Notes under the pieces: model-generated
The model's input: only the letters and a program-made list of their open reading frames with translations
Database searches by the model: none
What the model was told of the DNA's origin: nothing
Translations under genes and position numbers: made by a program
Assembly (NCBI GenBank): GCA_050873965.1
Contig: JBNMJS010000020.1
Coordinates: 1 to 23,736 of the forward strand
Length of the DNA: 23,736 nt
Reading direction: 5' to 3'
Source of the DNA: UBA2883 sp050873965
GTDB lineage: Bacteria > Cyanobacteriota > Vampirovibrionia > Gastranaerophilales > Gastranaerophilaceae
Part shown: positions 1-8,331 of the stretch, piece by piece
Position numbering within the stretch: the stretch's first letter is position 1
Layout of the letters: the number at the start of each line of letters is the position of its first letter

Positions 1-1
1 A

Positions 2-904
2 GACATAGTTACGCAATTAACTAATTCAAATATAGACTATATTGAATGTGGTTATTTTAAACCTAACTACGAATATAATAAAAATTGCAGTATTTATACT
101 AAAATAAACGATATTTCTACTTTTTTATCATTAAATAAAAATATAATTTATACACTTATGGTAAATTTTGGTGAAGCAGAGTTAAAAGATTTTCCAATTA
201 ACACATACAAAAATTTTGAATTAAGAATTGCATTCAAACCACACCAACTTAACGATATAAAAAATTATGCAAAAGAATTACAAGATAAAAGATATAATAT
301 ATCACTAAACCCTATGCATACAAGCATTTACTCAAAAAATGATATTTCAAAACTTTGTGATATAACTAACCAATTAAAACCGACATGTTTAACTGTTGTC
401 GATACAATGGGAATTATGGCAGAAAAAGAATCTAAAGAATTATTTCTAGAACTTGATAAAGAAATCAATTTAGAAACAAATTTAGGTTTTCACTCACATA
501 ACAATTTACAATTATCGTACTCAAACACAAAAGAGATAATCAATACTATAGAGAATCACAAATTTATAATTGATTCTTGCATTTTAGGTATAGGGAGAGG
601 TGCAGGAATCCTTCCTACTGAACTAATAGCACAATATCTAAATGAACATTCAAATTCAAACTACAACCTAAATATAATATCTACTATTGCAAATAAATAT
701 ATTCAACCATTGGAAAAAATTCAGAAATGGGGCTATAGTTACCCATATTATTTAAGTGCAAAAAACAAATGTCATCCTAACTATGCAAGATATATGATTG
801 AACATACAAATTTAACCTATAAAGAAATGAATATAATTTTTTCAAAAATACCAAATGATGAAAAAATAAATTATAATGAAGAATTATTAAAAAAATTATT
901 ATAA
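2..904 (+). CDS. HMGL/DmpG-like aldolase, 5'-truncated
   Basis: The frame is open from base 2, and the residues before the first ATG (158) read as family sequence, including IDYIECGYF, which matches the early strand of the HMGL-like TIM barrel. The ATG at 158 is therefore internal and the true start lies left of the window. Visible motifs are VVDTMG (substrate/metal side of the barrel), the metal-binding pair in GFHSHNN, and GIGRGAG before the C-terminal helices. Family members use a divalent metal to make or break a C-C bond next to a 2-oxo acid (4-hydroxy-2-oxovalerate aldolase, HMG-CoA lyase, isopropylmalate synthase). No CoA-binding or regulatory domain follows, so it resembles the stand-alone aldolase-domain proteins; the substrate cannot be named. 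The protein is rich in Asn, Lys, Ile and Tyr. The stop is TAA, 26 nt before the pyrH promoter. Confidence 0.75.
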   Translation, partial: DIVTQLTNSNIDYIECGYFKPNYEYNKNCSIYTKINDISTFLSLNKNIIYTLMVNFGEAELKDFPINTYKNFELRIAFKPHQLNDIKNYAKELQDKRYNISLNPMHTSIYSKNDISKLCDITNQLKPTCLTVVDTMGIMAEKESKELFLELDKEINLETNLGFHSHNNLQLSYSNTKEIINTIENHKFIIDSCILGIGRGAGILPTELIAQYLNEHSNSNYNLNIISTIANKYIQPLEKIQKWGYSYPYYLSAKNKCHPNYARYMIEHTNLTYKEMNIIFSKIPNDEKINYNEELLKKLL

Positions 905-930
905 ACTTATGTAATAATTTTGAAAAATTC

Positions 931-959
931 TTTACAAGAACCAAAATTTGATTTAATAT
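931..959 (+). promoter_or_regulatory. Sigma70-type promoter of the pyrH operon
   Basis: TTTACA (931-936), 17-nt spacer, TAATAT (954-959). This is the only good -35/-10 pair in the gap before pyrH and predicts a start near 966, about 28 nt before the ATG. The same TTTACA-N17 form occurs before pheT. Read from sequence only. Confidence 0.5.
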
Positions 960-993
960 TGTAGTGTTATTTAGTGTATAAAAAGGGATAGAG

Positions 994-1713
994 ATGAGCA
1001 ATCCAAAATATAAAAGAGTTCTCTTAAAAATTAGCGGAGAAGCGTTACTTGGAGAACAAGATTTCGGTATAGATTACAAACCGGTAGAAATGATTACAAA
1101 TGAAATAAAAACAATCCTTGATAAAGGTGTTGAAGTTGCCGTTGCTGTTGGTGGTGGAAACATTTTTAGAGGAATGAAAAATAGTGCTAAACTTGGAATG
1201 GACAGAGCATCAGGCGACTATGTTGGTATGTTAGCAACTGTTATGAATGCTGTTGCATTACAAAGTGCATTAAAAAAAGCAAACATTGATTGTAGAATTC
1301 AATCTGCAATTACAATGAATCAAATTGCTGAGCCATATATTCGTCATAGAGCAATTAGACACTTAGAAAAAGGTCGTGTCGTGATATTTGCGGCAGGAAC
1401 AGGTAACCCATTCTTTACAACAGATACAGCAGCTGCTCTTAGAGCATCAGAAATTGATGCAGAAGCAATGCTAATGGCTAAAAATGGTGTTGATGGTGTT
1501 TATACAGATGATCCAAAGACGAACCCAGAAGCTAAAAAGTTAGATAAAATCAAATATTCTGATATTATCAAAAATGAATTAAAAGTTATGGATGCTTCAG
1601 CTTGTTCATTATGTGAACAAAATAATATTCCTATTGTAGTTTTTGATTTCAAAGCAAAAGGAAGCTTAGCAAACATAATGGACGGCAAAGACGTCGGAAC
1701 ATACATCGGATAA
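994..1713 (+). CDS. pyrH: UMP kinase (uridylate kinase)
   Basis: Phosphorylates UMP to UDP with ATP in the cytoplasm, the committed step toward UTP and CTP. At 239 aa it has the normal length of bacterial hexameric UMP kinases of the amino-acid-kinase fold. Visible elements are LKISGEALLG (residues 11-20, phosphate-binding lysine), AVGGGNIFRG (51-60), the UMP-binding region around D75, AAGTGNPFFTTDTAA (133-147) and KNGVDGVYTDDPK near 163-175. The ATG at 994 follows an AAAGGGA ribosome-binding site. It is first in a same-strand run, with frr 34 nt downstream. pyrH-frr is a very widespread pair, so the call is secure. Confidence 0.97.
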   Translation: MSNPKYKRVLLKISGEALLGEQDFGIDYKPVEMITNEIKTILDKGVEVAVAVGGGNIFRGMKNSAKLGMDRASGDYVGMLATVMNAVALQSALKKANIDCRIQSAITMNQIAEPYIRHRAIRHLEKGRVVIFAAGTGNPFFTTDTAAALRASEIDAEAMLMAKNGVDGVYTDDPKTNPEAKKLDKIKYSDIIKNELKVMDASACSLCEQNNIPIVVFDFKAKGSLANIMDGKDVGTYIG

Positions 1714-1747
1714 AAGTAACACATAAATAAATTTGAAAGAGGTAAAA

Positions 1748-2314
1748 ATGTCAGAAGCAGTTGAACAACTATTTGCAACAGGCGAAGAAAAAATGGAAAA
1801 AGCAATCGCCCAATTGAAACGTGAATTTTCAACAGTTAGAACAGGAAGAGCAAATCCTGCAATTTTAGATAAAGTTTTAGTTGATTATTATGGAGCACCA
1901 ACTCCACTAAGACAAATGTCACAAGTAACAGTACAAGATGGTACAACTCTTGTAATTACACCTTATGACAAAACTATTTTAAAAGAAATCGAAAAAGCAA
2001 TCATCAAAGCTGAATTAGGTATCGCTCCTAACAGTGATGGTATATGCTTAAGATTAGCTTTTCCACCTTTAACAGAAGATAGAAGAAAAGCTATCGCTAA
2101 AGATGTTAAGAAGATGGGTGAAGATGCAAAAGTTGCAGTTAGAAACGTTAGACGTGATATGACTGATGCTCTTAAAAAAGCTGAAAAAGCTGATAACCTA
2201 CCTGAAGACTCAGTAAAAGATTATCAAGATAAAATTCAAAAAGTAACTGATAAATACACTAAAATTATTGATACTAGTGTTATAGAAAAAGAAAAAGAGG
2301 TTATGACAGTATAA
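1748..2314 (+). CDS. frr: Ribosome recycling factor
   Basis: With EF-G it splits post-termination ribosomes. The protein has 188 aa from the ATG at 1748, close to the family's usual 185 or so. A TTG at 1733 would extend the frame by five residues, but it sits at the edge of the AAAGAGG ribosome-binding site (1736-1742), so the ATG is the start. Recognisable are the N-terminal helix with EFSTVRTGRANPAILD, the strand region DYYGAPTPLRQMSQV, and the conserved FPPLTEDRRK. The C-terminal half is the charged three-helix bundle, with VRNVRRD in its long helix. The stop TAA (2312-2314) shares its last base with the cdsA ATG. Confidence 0.97.
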   Translation: MSEAVEQLFATGEEKMEKAIAQLKREFSTVRTGRANPAILDKVLVDYYGAPTPLRQMSQVTVQDGTTLVITPYDKTILKEIEKAIIKAELGIAPNSDGICLRLAFPPLTEDRRKAIAKDVKKMGEDAKVAVRNVRRDMTDALKKAEKADNLPEDSVKDYQDKIQKVTDKYTKIIDTSVIEKEKEVMTV

Positions 2315-3201
2315 TGGATAATAAGAATTTAACAAGGATTATTACAGGTACAATATTAGGTGTTACAGTTTTGCTTTCAATAATAAAGGGAGGCTGGGCG
2401 TTATTTGTACTAACCTTGTTATTTATTATCTGTGCAACAAAAGAATATGTTGCAATTTTAAAACATAAAGGATTCTATCCTAGTTTAAAAGTAATATTAT
2501 TTGCAGACATATTTTTTGCAATATTAGCTTATTTGAACAGATTTAACATGCTATCATTTGCTGTTACAATCTGTTCAATATCAGCATTTATTTGGGTATT
2601 ATTCAAAGGTCGTCAACCATACATTGCGAATGCCGCAACAACAATTTTAGGATTTATATATGGTGGATTATTCCCTCTATATTTAATTTTCATTAGAGAT
2701 ATTGGTTCTACACCAACATATACGTACCTAATAAAATCAACCGGTGAATGTACAGGTAAAGGTTTAATTATATTATTATTCTTTGCGGTTCTTTTAACAG
2801 ATACTGGTTGCTATTATTTTGGTACAAAATTTGGGAAGCATAAACTTGCACCGATTATTAGTCCAAACAAGACAATAGAAGGTTCTATTGGTGGTACATT
2901 ATCAGCAATTGCAGTTTCTTTGCTAATTGGTCATTTTATCAATTTAGCTTGGTATCATTGTGTTATTGCAGGTGTATTGATTGCTTTATTCTCACAAATT
3001 GGGGATTTATGTGAATCACTTATAAAACGTGATGCTGGAGTAAAAGATTCAGGTAATACTTTACCTGGACATGGTGGATTTTTAGATAGAACAGATAGTT
3101 ATGTGTTCACATTACCTATTCTATATTATTATTTCCAATATGTTGTAAATAACCCTAATACAATAAATTCTATAACATCATTTTTTAAAGGATTATGGTA
3201 A
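2314..3201 (+). CDS. cdsA: Phosphatidate cytidylyltransferase (CDP-DAG synthase)
   Basis: Integral membrane enzyme that converts phosphatidic acid and CTP to CDP-diacylglycerol, the precursor of all phospholipids. It has 295 aa with about eight hydrophobic segments. The family signature lies at residues 235-261: it begins SLIKRDAGVKD, continues with LPGHGG and ends FLDRTD, including the metal- and CTP-binding acidic residues. An earlier motif, SPNKTIEGSIGG, is also typical. The start codon overlaps the frr stop by one base (TAATG), and the gene ends in the same arrangement with rnc, so translational coupling on both sides is likely. The UMP kinase upstream feeds the pathway to CTP that this enzyme consumes. 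Confidence 0.96.
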   Translation: MDNKNLTRIITGTILGVTVLLSIIKGGWALFVLTLLFIICATKEYVAILKHKGFYPSLKVILFADIFFAILAYLNRFNMLSFAVTICSISAFIWVLFKGRQPYIANAATTILGFIYGGLFPLYLIFIRDIGSTPTYTYLIKSTGECTGKGLIILLFFAVLLTDTGCYYFGTKFGKHKLAPIISPNKTIEGSIGGTLSAIAVSLLIGHFINLAWYHCVIAGVLIALFSQIGDLCESLIKRDAGVKDSGNTLPGHGGFLDRTDSYVFTLPILYYYFQYVVNNPNTINSITSFFKGLW

Positions 3202-3899
3202 TGGGGTTTAATTTACTTGATATAGATTGTGAAAACAAAGACAACTTACAAACAGCCCTAACGCATCCATCTTATACAACAGAAAATAATATTTCATATT
3301 TAAAAAACTATGAAAGACTTGAATTTTTAGGTGATGCAGTACTTAAACTTATCACATCTAATTTACTTTATAAAAAATATCCAGAATATAAAGAAGGTAA
3401 ATTATCAAAAATTCGTTCAATTTTAGTTTCTGATAACACACTTGCGACTATAGCAAAAGATATTAAACTACCAGAAAAAATGATTTTAGGAAAAGGTGAA
3501 GAACACACCGGTGGTAGAGATAGAGAATCGAACATTGCTTGTACAATGGAGGCAATATTTGGTGCTTATTACCTTGATGGTAAAATTAACTTTATAGAAC
3601 AATTTCTAAACGAGAATTTACTTCCACTATCAGATGAAATTGATATGCATTTTGAAAAATATAACGCAAAGGCTGTTTTGCAAGAATATACTCAAAAAGA
3701 AAACAACACATTACCTAAATATACAACAACAAACGTAACTGGCCCTATGCACAATCCAACATTTGAAGTTGAAGTTTCATATAACGACACAACGATTGCA
3801 GTTGGATATGGAAAGAATAAAAAAGAAGCCCAACAAAATGGTGCATACAAAGCTTGTATAAAACTAGGCATAATCAATGGAGATACACAAAATGAATAA
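3201..3899 (+). CDS. rnc: Ribonuclease III, with Cys at a catalytic Asp position
   Basis: Double-strand-specific endoribonuclease for rRNA and mRNA processing. The ATG at 3201 is preferred over the in-frame ATG at 3195: AAAGGA (3187-3192) lies 8 nt from 3201, and 3201 gives a TAATG overlap with cdsA. This gives 232 aa. The RNase III signature ERLEFLGDAVL is at 38-48 (E41, D45), a second catalytic region is NIACTMEAIFGAYYLD (111-126, E117), and a C-terminal double-stranded-RNA-binding domain runs from about 154 to 226. Numbering matches E. coli, where residue 114 is a metal-binding Asp; here codon 114 is TGT (Cys). Rnc overlaps rpe by 8 nt. Confidence 0.94.
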   Translation: MGFNLLDIDCENKDNLQTALTHPSYTTENNISYLKNYERLEFLGDAVLKLITSNLLYKKYPEYKEGKLSKIRSILVSDNTLATIAKDIKLPEKMILGKGEEHTGGRDRESNIACTMEAIFGAYYLDGKINFIEQFLNENLLPLSDEIDMHFEKYNAKAVLQEYTQKENNTLPKYTTTNVTGPMHNPTFEVEVSYNDTTIAVGYGKNKKEAQQNGAYKACIKLGIINGDTQNE

Positions 3900-4539
3900 C
3901 AATATAATAATTTCACCATCAATTTTATCTGCAGATTTTGCAAACTTAGAACGTGATATAAAAAAAGTAGAAACTGCTGGTGCAGAATGGTTACATGTTG
4001 ATGTTATGGACGGTCATTTTGTACCAAACATTTCTATTGGTATCCCCGTTGTCAAATCTATACGACCAGTAACTAATATGATTTTAGATGTGCATCTAAT
4101 GATAAGTGAACCAGAAATATATATTGAACAATTTGCAAATGCTGGTGCTGACATAATTACGTTTCATTATGAAGCAGCCATGAGCAAATCCAAAGCAATA
4201 ATTGATAAAATTCATTCTTTTGGTAAAAAAGCTGGCCTGTCAATAAAACCAAAAACAGAACCTGAAGAAATAAAAGAATTGATTAAATTAGCAGATTTAG
4301 TACTAGTTATGACAGTAGAACCAGGTTTTGGTGGTCAAAAATTTATGGAAGATTGTGCGAATAAATTACCTTACATAAAAGAATTACAAACTGATACTCA
4401 ATATTTACAAGTTGATGGTGGAATTAATGATAAAACTGGTAAAATTTGTACACAATTAGGTGCTAATTCACTAGTTGCAGGCAGTTATGTATTTAATAGT
4501 GATAATCCAGCCGACAGAATAAACTTGTTAAAATATTAA
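3892..4539 (+). CDS. rpe: Ribulose-phosphate 3-epimerase
   Basis: Interconverts D-ribulose 5-phosphate and D-xylulose 5-phosphate in the pentose phosphate pathway, as a cytoplasmic TIM barrel. The ATG at 3892 has GGAG at 3879-3882 with good spacing; the ATG at 3877 would overlap that site and add five residues unlike the family. That gives 215 aa, slightly short of the common 220. Motifs: SPSILSADFANL (8-19), HVDVMDGHFVPNIS (35-48, with metal ligands H35 and D37), VHLM (H68), MTVEPGFGGQKF, and the phosphate-binding LQVDGGI plus SLVAGSYVF at the end. It overlaps rnc by 8 nt, so the two are probably co-translated. Confidence 0.96.
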   Translation: MNNNIIISPSILSADFANLERDIKKVETAGAEWLHVDVMDGHFVPNISIGIPVVKSIRPVTNMILDVHLMISEPEIYIEQFANAGADIITFHYEAAMSKSKAIIDKIHSFGKKAGLSIKPKTEPEEIKELIKLADLVLVMTVEPGFGGQKFMEDCANKLPYIKELQTDTQYLQVDGGINDKTGKICTQLGANSLVAGSYVFNSDNPADRINLLKY

Positions 4540-4573
4540 CTTTATTTAAAATGTAGCCTTATATTTTTTCTCC

Positions 4574-4582
4574 TGTTAGAAT
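4574..4582 (+). promoter_or_regulatory. Possible extended -10 for a leaderless mlaE transcript
   Basis: TGTTAGAAT (TG at 4574-4575, -10 hexamer TAGAAT at 4577-4582) lies in the 49-nt gap after rpe. The expected start, 6 to 7 nt downstream, falls on the A of the mlaE ATG at 4589. No -35 hexamer is visible at 16-18 nt, so recognition would rest on the extended -10. Confidence 0.35.
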
Positions 4583-4588
4583 AGTAGA

Positions 4589-5392
4589 ATGGGGAGTTTT
4601 ACACTAAAAGGCACAATTACATACGCTATATACAGACAAATTCTTGTCCAATTTGTTAACTTAGTTTCAACGATTGGAGATATTATAAGATATGGTAGCG
4701 AAGTAATTAAAAATATACTAAAAGGTAATGTAAATATTAAAGCACTTATTGAACAATGTGCTAGATTTGGTGTTAGTTCACTTCCTATAACATTATCTAT
4801 TGTTGGAATGTCATCTATAATCGTAGCAATGCAAGTTGCAGGTGAAATGGTAAAACAAGGTGCTGGCAACTATGTTGGATTGTTAGTTGCAATGCTAATC
4901 ATACGTGAGGATGGAATCATCATGTCAGGTTTTGCAATCATTTCAATGATAGGTTCTTCACTTGCATCAGAAGTAGCAACAATGCGTGTAACAGAACAAA
5001 TTGACGCTATTAAAGTATTAAAAGTTAACCCTATTGAATACTTATTTGTTCCAAGAGTTTTATCTGGAGTACTGATGATGCCACCAGTATTGGTTGTTGC
5101 ATCTTTAGTAGGAATTATAGGTGGAGGAGTCGCTTCACACCTAGCTTCAGGTCTAACTTATAGAGCATATTTTGATTCTGTATGGAGAGGCTTATATTTG
5201 AAAGACATGAACGTTGCTATACTAAAAGCCATCGTATTTGGGTTTACAATAGCACTTGTTAGTTGTACATGTGGATATAAGGCAACAGGTGGTGCAAAAG
5301 GAGTTGGACAAGCAACAACTAAAGCAGTTGTTTGGTCATTTGTAGCAATAGTAATTTGGGATTTAATATTTTCAATAATATTTTTCTTTTAA
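4589..5392 (+). CDS. mlaE: MlaE/TGD1-type lipid ABC transporter permease
   Basis: Inner-membrane permease of an MCE-type lipid transporter (Mla system; TGD1 in chloroplasts), moving phospholipid between inner membrane and cell surface with MlaF and MlaD. It has 267 aa with an N-terminal amphipathic helix and five or so membrane segments. The conserved core is clear: SLPITLSIVGMSSIIVAMQ, then SMIGSSLASEVATMRVTEQI and DAIKVLKVNPIEYL, the coupling region, then PRVLSGVLMMPPVL. The only possible start close by is the ATG at 4589, because an in-frame TAG lies at 4577-4579. No Shine-Dalgarno sequence precedes it, which fits a leaderless transcript. mlaF begins 13 nt downstream. Confidence 0.93.
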   Translation: MGSFTLKGTITYAIYRQILVQFVNLVSTIGDIIRYGSEVIKNILKGNVNIKALIEQCARFGVSSLPITLSIVGMSSIIVAMQVAGEMVKQGAGNYVGLLVAMLIIREDGIIMSGFAIISMIGSSLASEVATMRVTEQIDAIKVLKVNPIEYLFVPRVLSGVLMMPPVLVVASLVGIIGGGVASHLASGLTYRAYFDSVWRGLYLKDMNVAILKAIVFGFTIALVSCTCGYKATGGAKGVGQATTKAVVWSFVAIVIWDLIFSIIFFF

Positions 5393-5405
5393 AAAGCAGG
5401 TATTT

Positions 5406-6122
5406 ATGAGTATTGAGGTTAAAAATTTAATAAAAACTTTTGGTAAAAATACTGTTATCGACGATATTTCATTCAAAGTAGATAACGGTGAGATACTTGC
5501 TATTATTGGATTTAGTGGTTCAGGCAAAAGTACTGTATTAAAATTGATTAGTGGACTAATTCCTAAAGATTCTGGTTGTATTTCAACAACTGGTGATATT
5601 GCAATGGTATTTCAATATTCTGCATTAATTGATTCATTGAATGTATTTGATAATATTTCATTCGCATTAAGAGAAAGAAAAGATTTAAGAAACAAATATA
5701 CAAAAGACCAAATAAAACAAATTGTAAAAGAAAAATTGGCATTAGTGGGTTTAAGTGGAATTGAAAATAAGTTTCCATCAGAATTGTCTGGTGGTATGCA
5801 AAAGAGGGTAAGTTTTGCACGTGCAATTGTTACTGAACCTGAAATAATATTGTATGATGAACCGACAGCAGGACTTGATCCTATTTCATCTACATTAATA
5901 GAAGATTATATTGTTAGACTAAAACAAGAAACAAATGCTGCATCAATTGTTGTAACACACCAAATGTCAACAATTACAAGAACTGCAGATAAAGTACTTA
6001 TGTTGTATGGAGGCAAATGCGTATTTTTTGGAACACCTGAAGAATTATGCAAACAAGATACACCATATACAAAACAATTTGTTTCAGCTGACCTAGAAGG
6101 TCCAATGAAAATGTTAAAATAA
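5406..6122 (+). CDS. mlaF: MlaF-type lipid ABC transporter ATP-binding protein
   Basis: Cytoplasmic ATPase that powers the MlaE permease. It has 238 aa with every ABC motif in order: Walker A GFSGSGKST (35-43), Q-loop Q70, signature LSGGMQKR (127-134), Walker B IILYDEP with catalytic E152, the D-loop GLD, and switch histidine H185 in VVTHQ. The LSGGMQKR variant and the DEPTAGLDPI run are typical of the MlaF/TGD3 subfamily rather than of amino-acid importers. The ATG follows AGCAGG at a short distance. It lies between mlaE (13-nt gap) and mlaD (20-nt gap), so the three form one transporter operon. Confidence 0.95.
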   Translation: MSIEVKNLIKTFGKNTVIDDISFKVDNGEILAIIGFSGSGKSTVLKLISGLIPKDSGCISTTGDIAMVFQYSALIDSLNVFDNISFALRERKDLRNKYTKDQIKQIVKEKLALVGLSGIENKFPSELSGGMQKRVSFARAIVTEPEIILYDEPTAGLDPISSTLIEDYIVRLKQETNAASIVVTHQMSTITRTADKVLMLYGGKCVFFGTPEELCKQDTPYTKQFVSADLEGPMKMLK

Positions 6123-6142
6123 TTAAATAAGAGGAATATATA

Positions 6143-7492
6143 ATGAAGTTATCATCATCATTTAAAGTAGGAATATTATCATTAGTAGCATTACTAATAT
6201 TTTTCTGTACAGTTTTATGGGTAAAAGGAAGAGCTTTTTCATCTGCTGATAGAATTGAAGTTTTCTTCAAAGACGTAAATGGTATGCGTCCAGGTTCAGC
6301 AGTTCAAATGATGGGTTTAAGAGTTGGACAAGTAGAAGAAATCACACCTGTTGTAGAGGGTGATACAAGTTACGTAAAATTACGTTTCGTAATTACTGAT
6401 CCTAATGTAAAAATCCCAAAAGCTTCAATGATTTCAATTCAACAATCAGGCTTAATTGGAGAACAATTCTTAGAAATCACTCCACCTAAATTAAAAACTG
6501 TATATATTCCAGTGAATACTACTTCTTTAGAAAAAGGAGCAAAAGTCCAAATCAAACTTGATGATAGATACTATGATGTTGGTAATGTAAGAAGAACACA
6601 AATATTGAGTCGTGCAGTAATTCCAATTGCATTACATGAAACAATAAAAACTCAATATGCTTATAAATATGATTATATTGTTGATTTACCAGGCTTAATT
6701 TTGCCAGAATTTATGGTTGGTGAAATAGTAAACGACCACGGAGAGTATAAATTAAGAATACATCCGTTAGATAACGCACCTATTCCATATCCACACCAAA
6801 ATTCACCTTACACAATCTTAGAACCTATGAGAATATCAGACTTCTTAGATTTACAATATCAGGCTGCTGAATCATTGACAGAAACGAATAAAAAAATCAA
6901 TGATATGCTTGATGATAGGTTAATTTCGGATTTAAGACAATCTGTAACAAACATCAAAGTTCTAACAGCCCAAGCAACATCTACACTTGGTAAAGCTGAA
7001 TTATTAATTGATGATTCTAGAAAAGACTTAAACTCAATGATGAATATGATGAACGACGTTTCTAAGAACTTTAATGATTTATCTAAGAATGTTAATAATA
7101 TTATTGGTGATCCTCAATTTAAGCCAACAATGTTACAAACTGCTAAATCATTAAATAACCTAGCAGCAGAATTAACACCAATCATTGGTGCAGTTGATGC
7201 ACAAAAATTTGCATCTGATTTAAGTATAACAATGAGTAATGTTGCAGAAATTTCAAATTCTGTAAATAGAATGTCAAAAGACCAAAAATTGAAAAATAAT
7301 CTATTAACAACTGTAGATAATGTAAATAAAGCATTATGCAATATTTCTACAACATTAGAAGTAATCAATAATACAAAGGATAAAGCAAACGTAAAACAAG
7401 TTGTTGAAGATACTGCAGCAACTGTTCACAACCTAAGAACATTCTCTGAAAAACTTAATAAACGTTTCTTATTGTTCAGATTATTATTCTAA
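6143..7492 (+). CDS. mlaD: MlaD-type MCE-domain lipid-binding protein
   Basis: Periplasm-facing substrate-binding component of the lipid transporter. An N-terminal hydrophobic anchor (about residues 8-27) is followed by one MCE domain (about 33-115) containing the family run VFFKDVNGMRPGSAVQMMGL and the GLIGEQFLEI strand. The rest, to 449 aa, is long for E. coli MlaD (183 aa). It holds a beta-rich insert to about 230 and then a helical, heptad-like region rich in Asn, Leu and Thr, as in the longer MCE proteins of cyanobacteria and chloroplasts (TGD2 type). This tail could form the tube or reach across the periplasm. AGAGGA precedes the ATG. The stop (7490-7492) abuts the pgeF stop on the other strand. 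Confidence 0.92.
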   Translation: MKLSSSFKVGILSLVALLIFFCTVLWVKGRAFSSADRIEVFFKDVNGMRPGSAVQMMGLRVGQVEEITPVVEGDTSYVKLRFVITDPNVKIPKASMISIQQSGLIGEQFLEITPPKLKTVYIPVNTTSLEKGAKVQIKLDDRYYDVGNVRRTQILSRAVIPIALHETIKTQYAYKYDYIVDLPGLILPEFMVGEIVNDHGEYKLRIHPLDNAPIPYPHQNSPYTILEPMRISDFLDLQYQAAESLTETNKKINDMLDDRLISDLRQSVTNIKVLTAQATSTLGKAELLIDDSRKDLNSMMNMMNDVSKNFNDLSKNVNNIIGDPQFKPTMLQTAKSLNNLAAELTPIIGAVDAQKFASDLSITMSNVAEISNSVNRMSKDQKLKNNLLTTVDNVNKALCNISTTLEVINNTKDKANVKQVVEDTAATVHNLRTFSEKLNKRFLLFRLLF

Positions 7493-8230
7493 TTATTTCA
7501 ATTTAATAACAGCACTATGACGACTAGTTGTTCCATTTTCTTTACGATAAGAAAAGAACAAATCATTACGACAACAAGTGCAGTAAGGACAAATATCAAT
7601 ATTATCAAATGGTACGCCAATTTCTTCGAGTTGGCGTGCATTTGTTTTTTTTAAATTTACAAAAGGTTTTTCATCTTTATATGTTATTAAATCTAAACTA
7701 TTTTTAACAGAGTTTTTAACACCATTAACAACTTCTATACCTACTTCATAACAACAATCAGATATAGCAGGTCCAATAACAGCATAAATATCTTTAATAT
7801 CAGAATGTGAAAATAATAACATTTTTTCAATAGTTTTCGGCACTATTCTAGCAACAGTTCCACGCCAACCGGCATGAGCAATTGCTGCTATGTTAGACTT
7901 TTTATCATACAAAATAACTGGTACACAATCGGCGAAATTCAAATAAACAGCTTGCTCCATATTTGTAAGAATTAGAGCATCTGCTTCTGGATAATCAGAC
8001 ATACCAACTTTTGCAAAATCAACATTTGATGAATGAGTTTGAGTTGGTGATATTAAATTATCATTTGATATTTTTAAATATTCACATACAGATTTAATAT
8101 TCTTATCCACATTAACATCAACCTCTTTTGAACGTAACACAGTTTCACGAGTCGTAAAAAAATGTTCCAAATTTGATAATAAATCTGAATAAAAAACTTT
8201 ACCTGTACCAATATTTTTTTCTTTAAACAT
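7493..8230 (-). CDS. pgeF: YfiH/PgeF family purine nucleoside phosphorylase (laccase-fold)
   Basis: Belongs to the YfiH/YlmD/LACC1 family (DUF152), first named polyphenol oxidase and since shown in several members to act on purine nucleosides, releasing the base; E. coli YfiH also corrects misincorporated residues in peptidoglycan precursors. From the ATG at 8230 it has 245 aa. The zinc ligands are all present: H66 in PTQTHSSNV, C102 in FADCVPV and H119 in AHAGWRGT. The GPAISDCCYEVG motif and the C-terminal FFSYRKE also fit. A TTG at 8248 would add six residues; neither start has a Shine-Dalgarno sequence, so the exact start is uncertain. It is convergent with mlaD at zero distance and divergent from pheT. 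Confidence 0.9.
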   Translation of the reverse strand: MFKEKNIGTGKVFYSDLLSNLEHFFTTRETVLRSKEVDVNVDKNIKSVCEYLKISNDNLISPTQTHSSNVDFAKVGMSDYPEADALILTNMEQAVYLNFADCVPVILYDKKSNIAAIAHAGWRGTVARIVPKTIEKMLLFSHSDIKDIYAVIGPAISDCCYEVGIEVVNGVKNSVKNSLDLITYKDEKPFVNLKKTNARQLEEIGVPFDNIDICPYCTCCRNDLFFSYRKENGTTSRHSAVIKLK

Positions 8231-8268
8231 AAAAAAATAATAATTCAAAAAAGAAAATATATCTATAT

Positions 8269-8297
8269 TTTACATGGCAAAATATTTGAAGTACAAT
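8269..8297 (+). promoter_or_regulatory. Sigma70-type promoter of pheT
   Basis: TTTACA (8269-8274), exactly 17 nt, TACAAT (8292-8297): five of six consensus bases in each hexamer. The predicted start is near 8304, leaving a leader of about 28 nt with AAAGG (8319-8323) as the ribosome-binding site. That leaves no room for a T-box or attenuator. Confidence 0.7.
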
Positions 8298-8331
8298 AAA
8301 AGAGCAAACAGAGGGAAGAAAGGTATAAAAA

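Noticed and set aside
158..904. Aldolase gene beginning at the ATG at 158
   Set aside because: The frame is open to the left edge, and the residues before 158 fit the family, so this is an internal methionine of a truncated gene.
777..1001. Minus-strand frame of 74 codons opposite the aldolase gene end
   Set aside because: Leu/Phe/Ile-rich translation without a ribosome-binding site; it is the shadow of the plus-strand gene and the pyrH promoter.
8298..8331. T-box or attenuator upstream of pheT
   Set aside because: The leader predicted from the promoter is only about 28 nt, with no stem or terminator.
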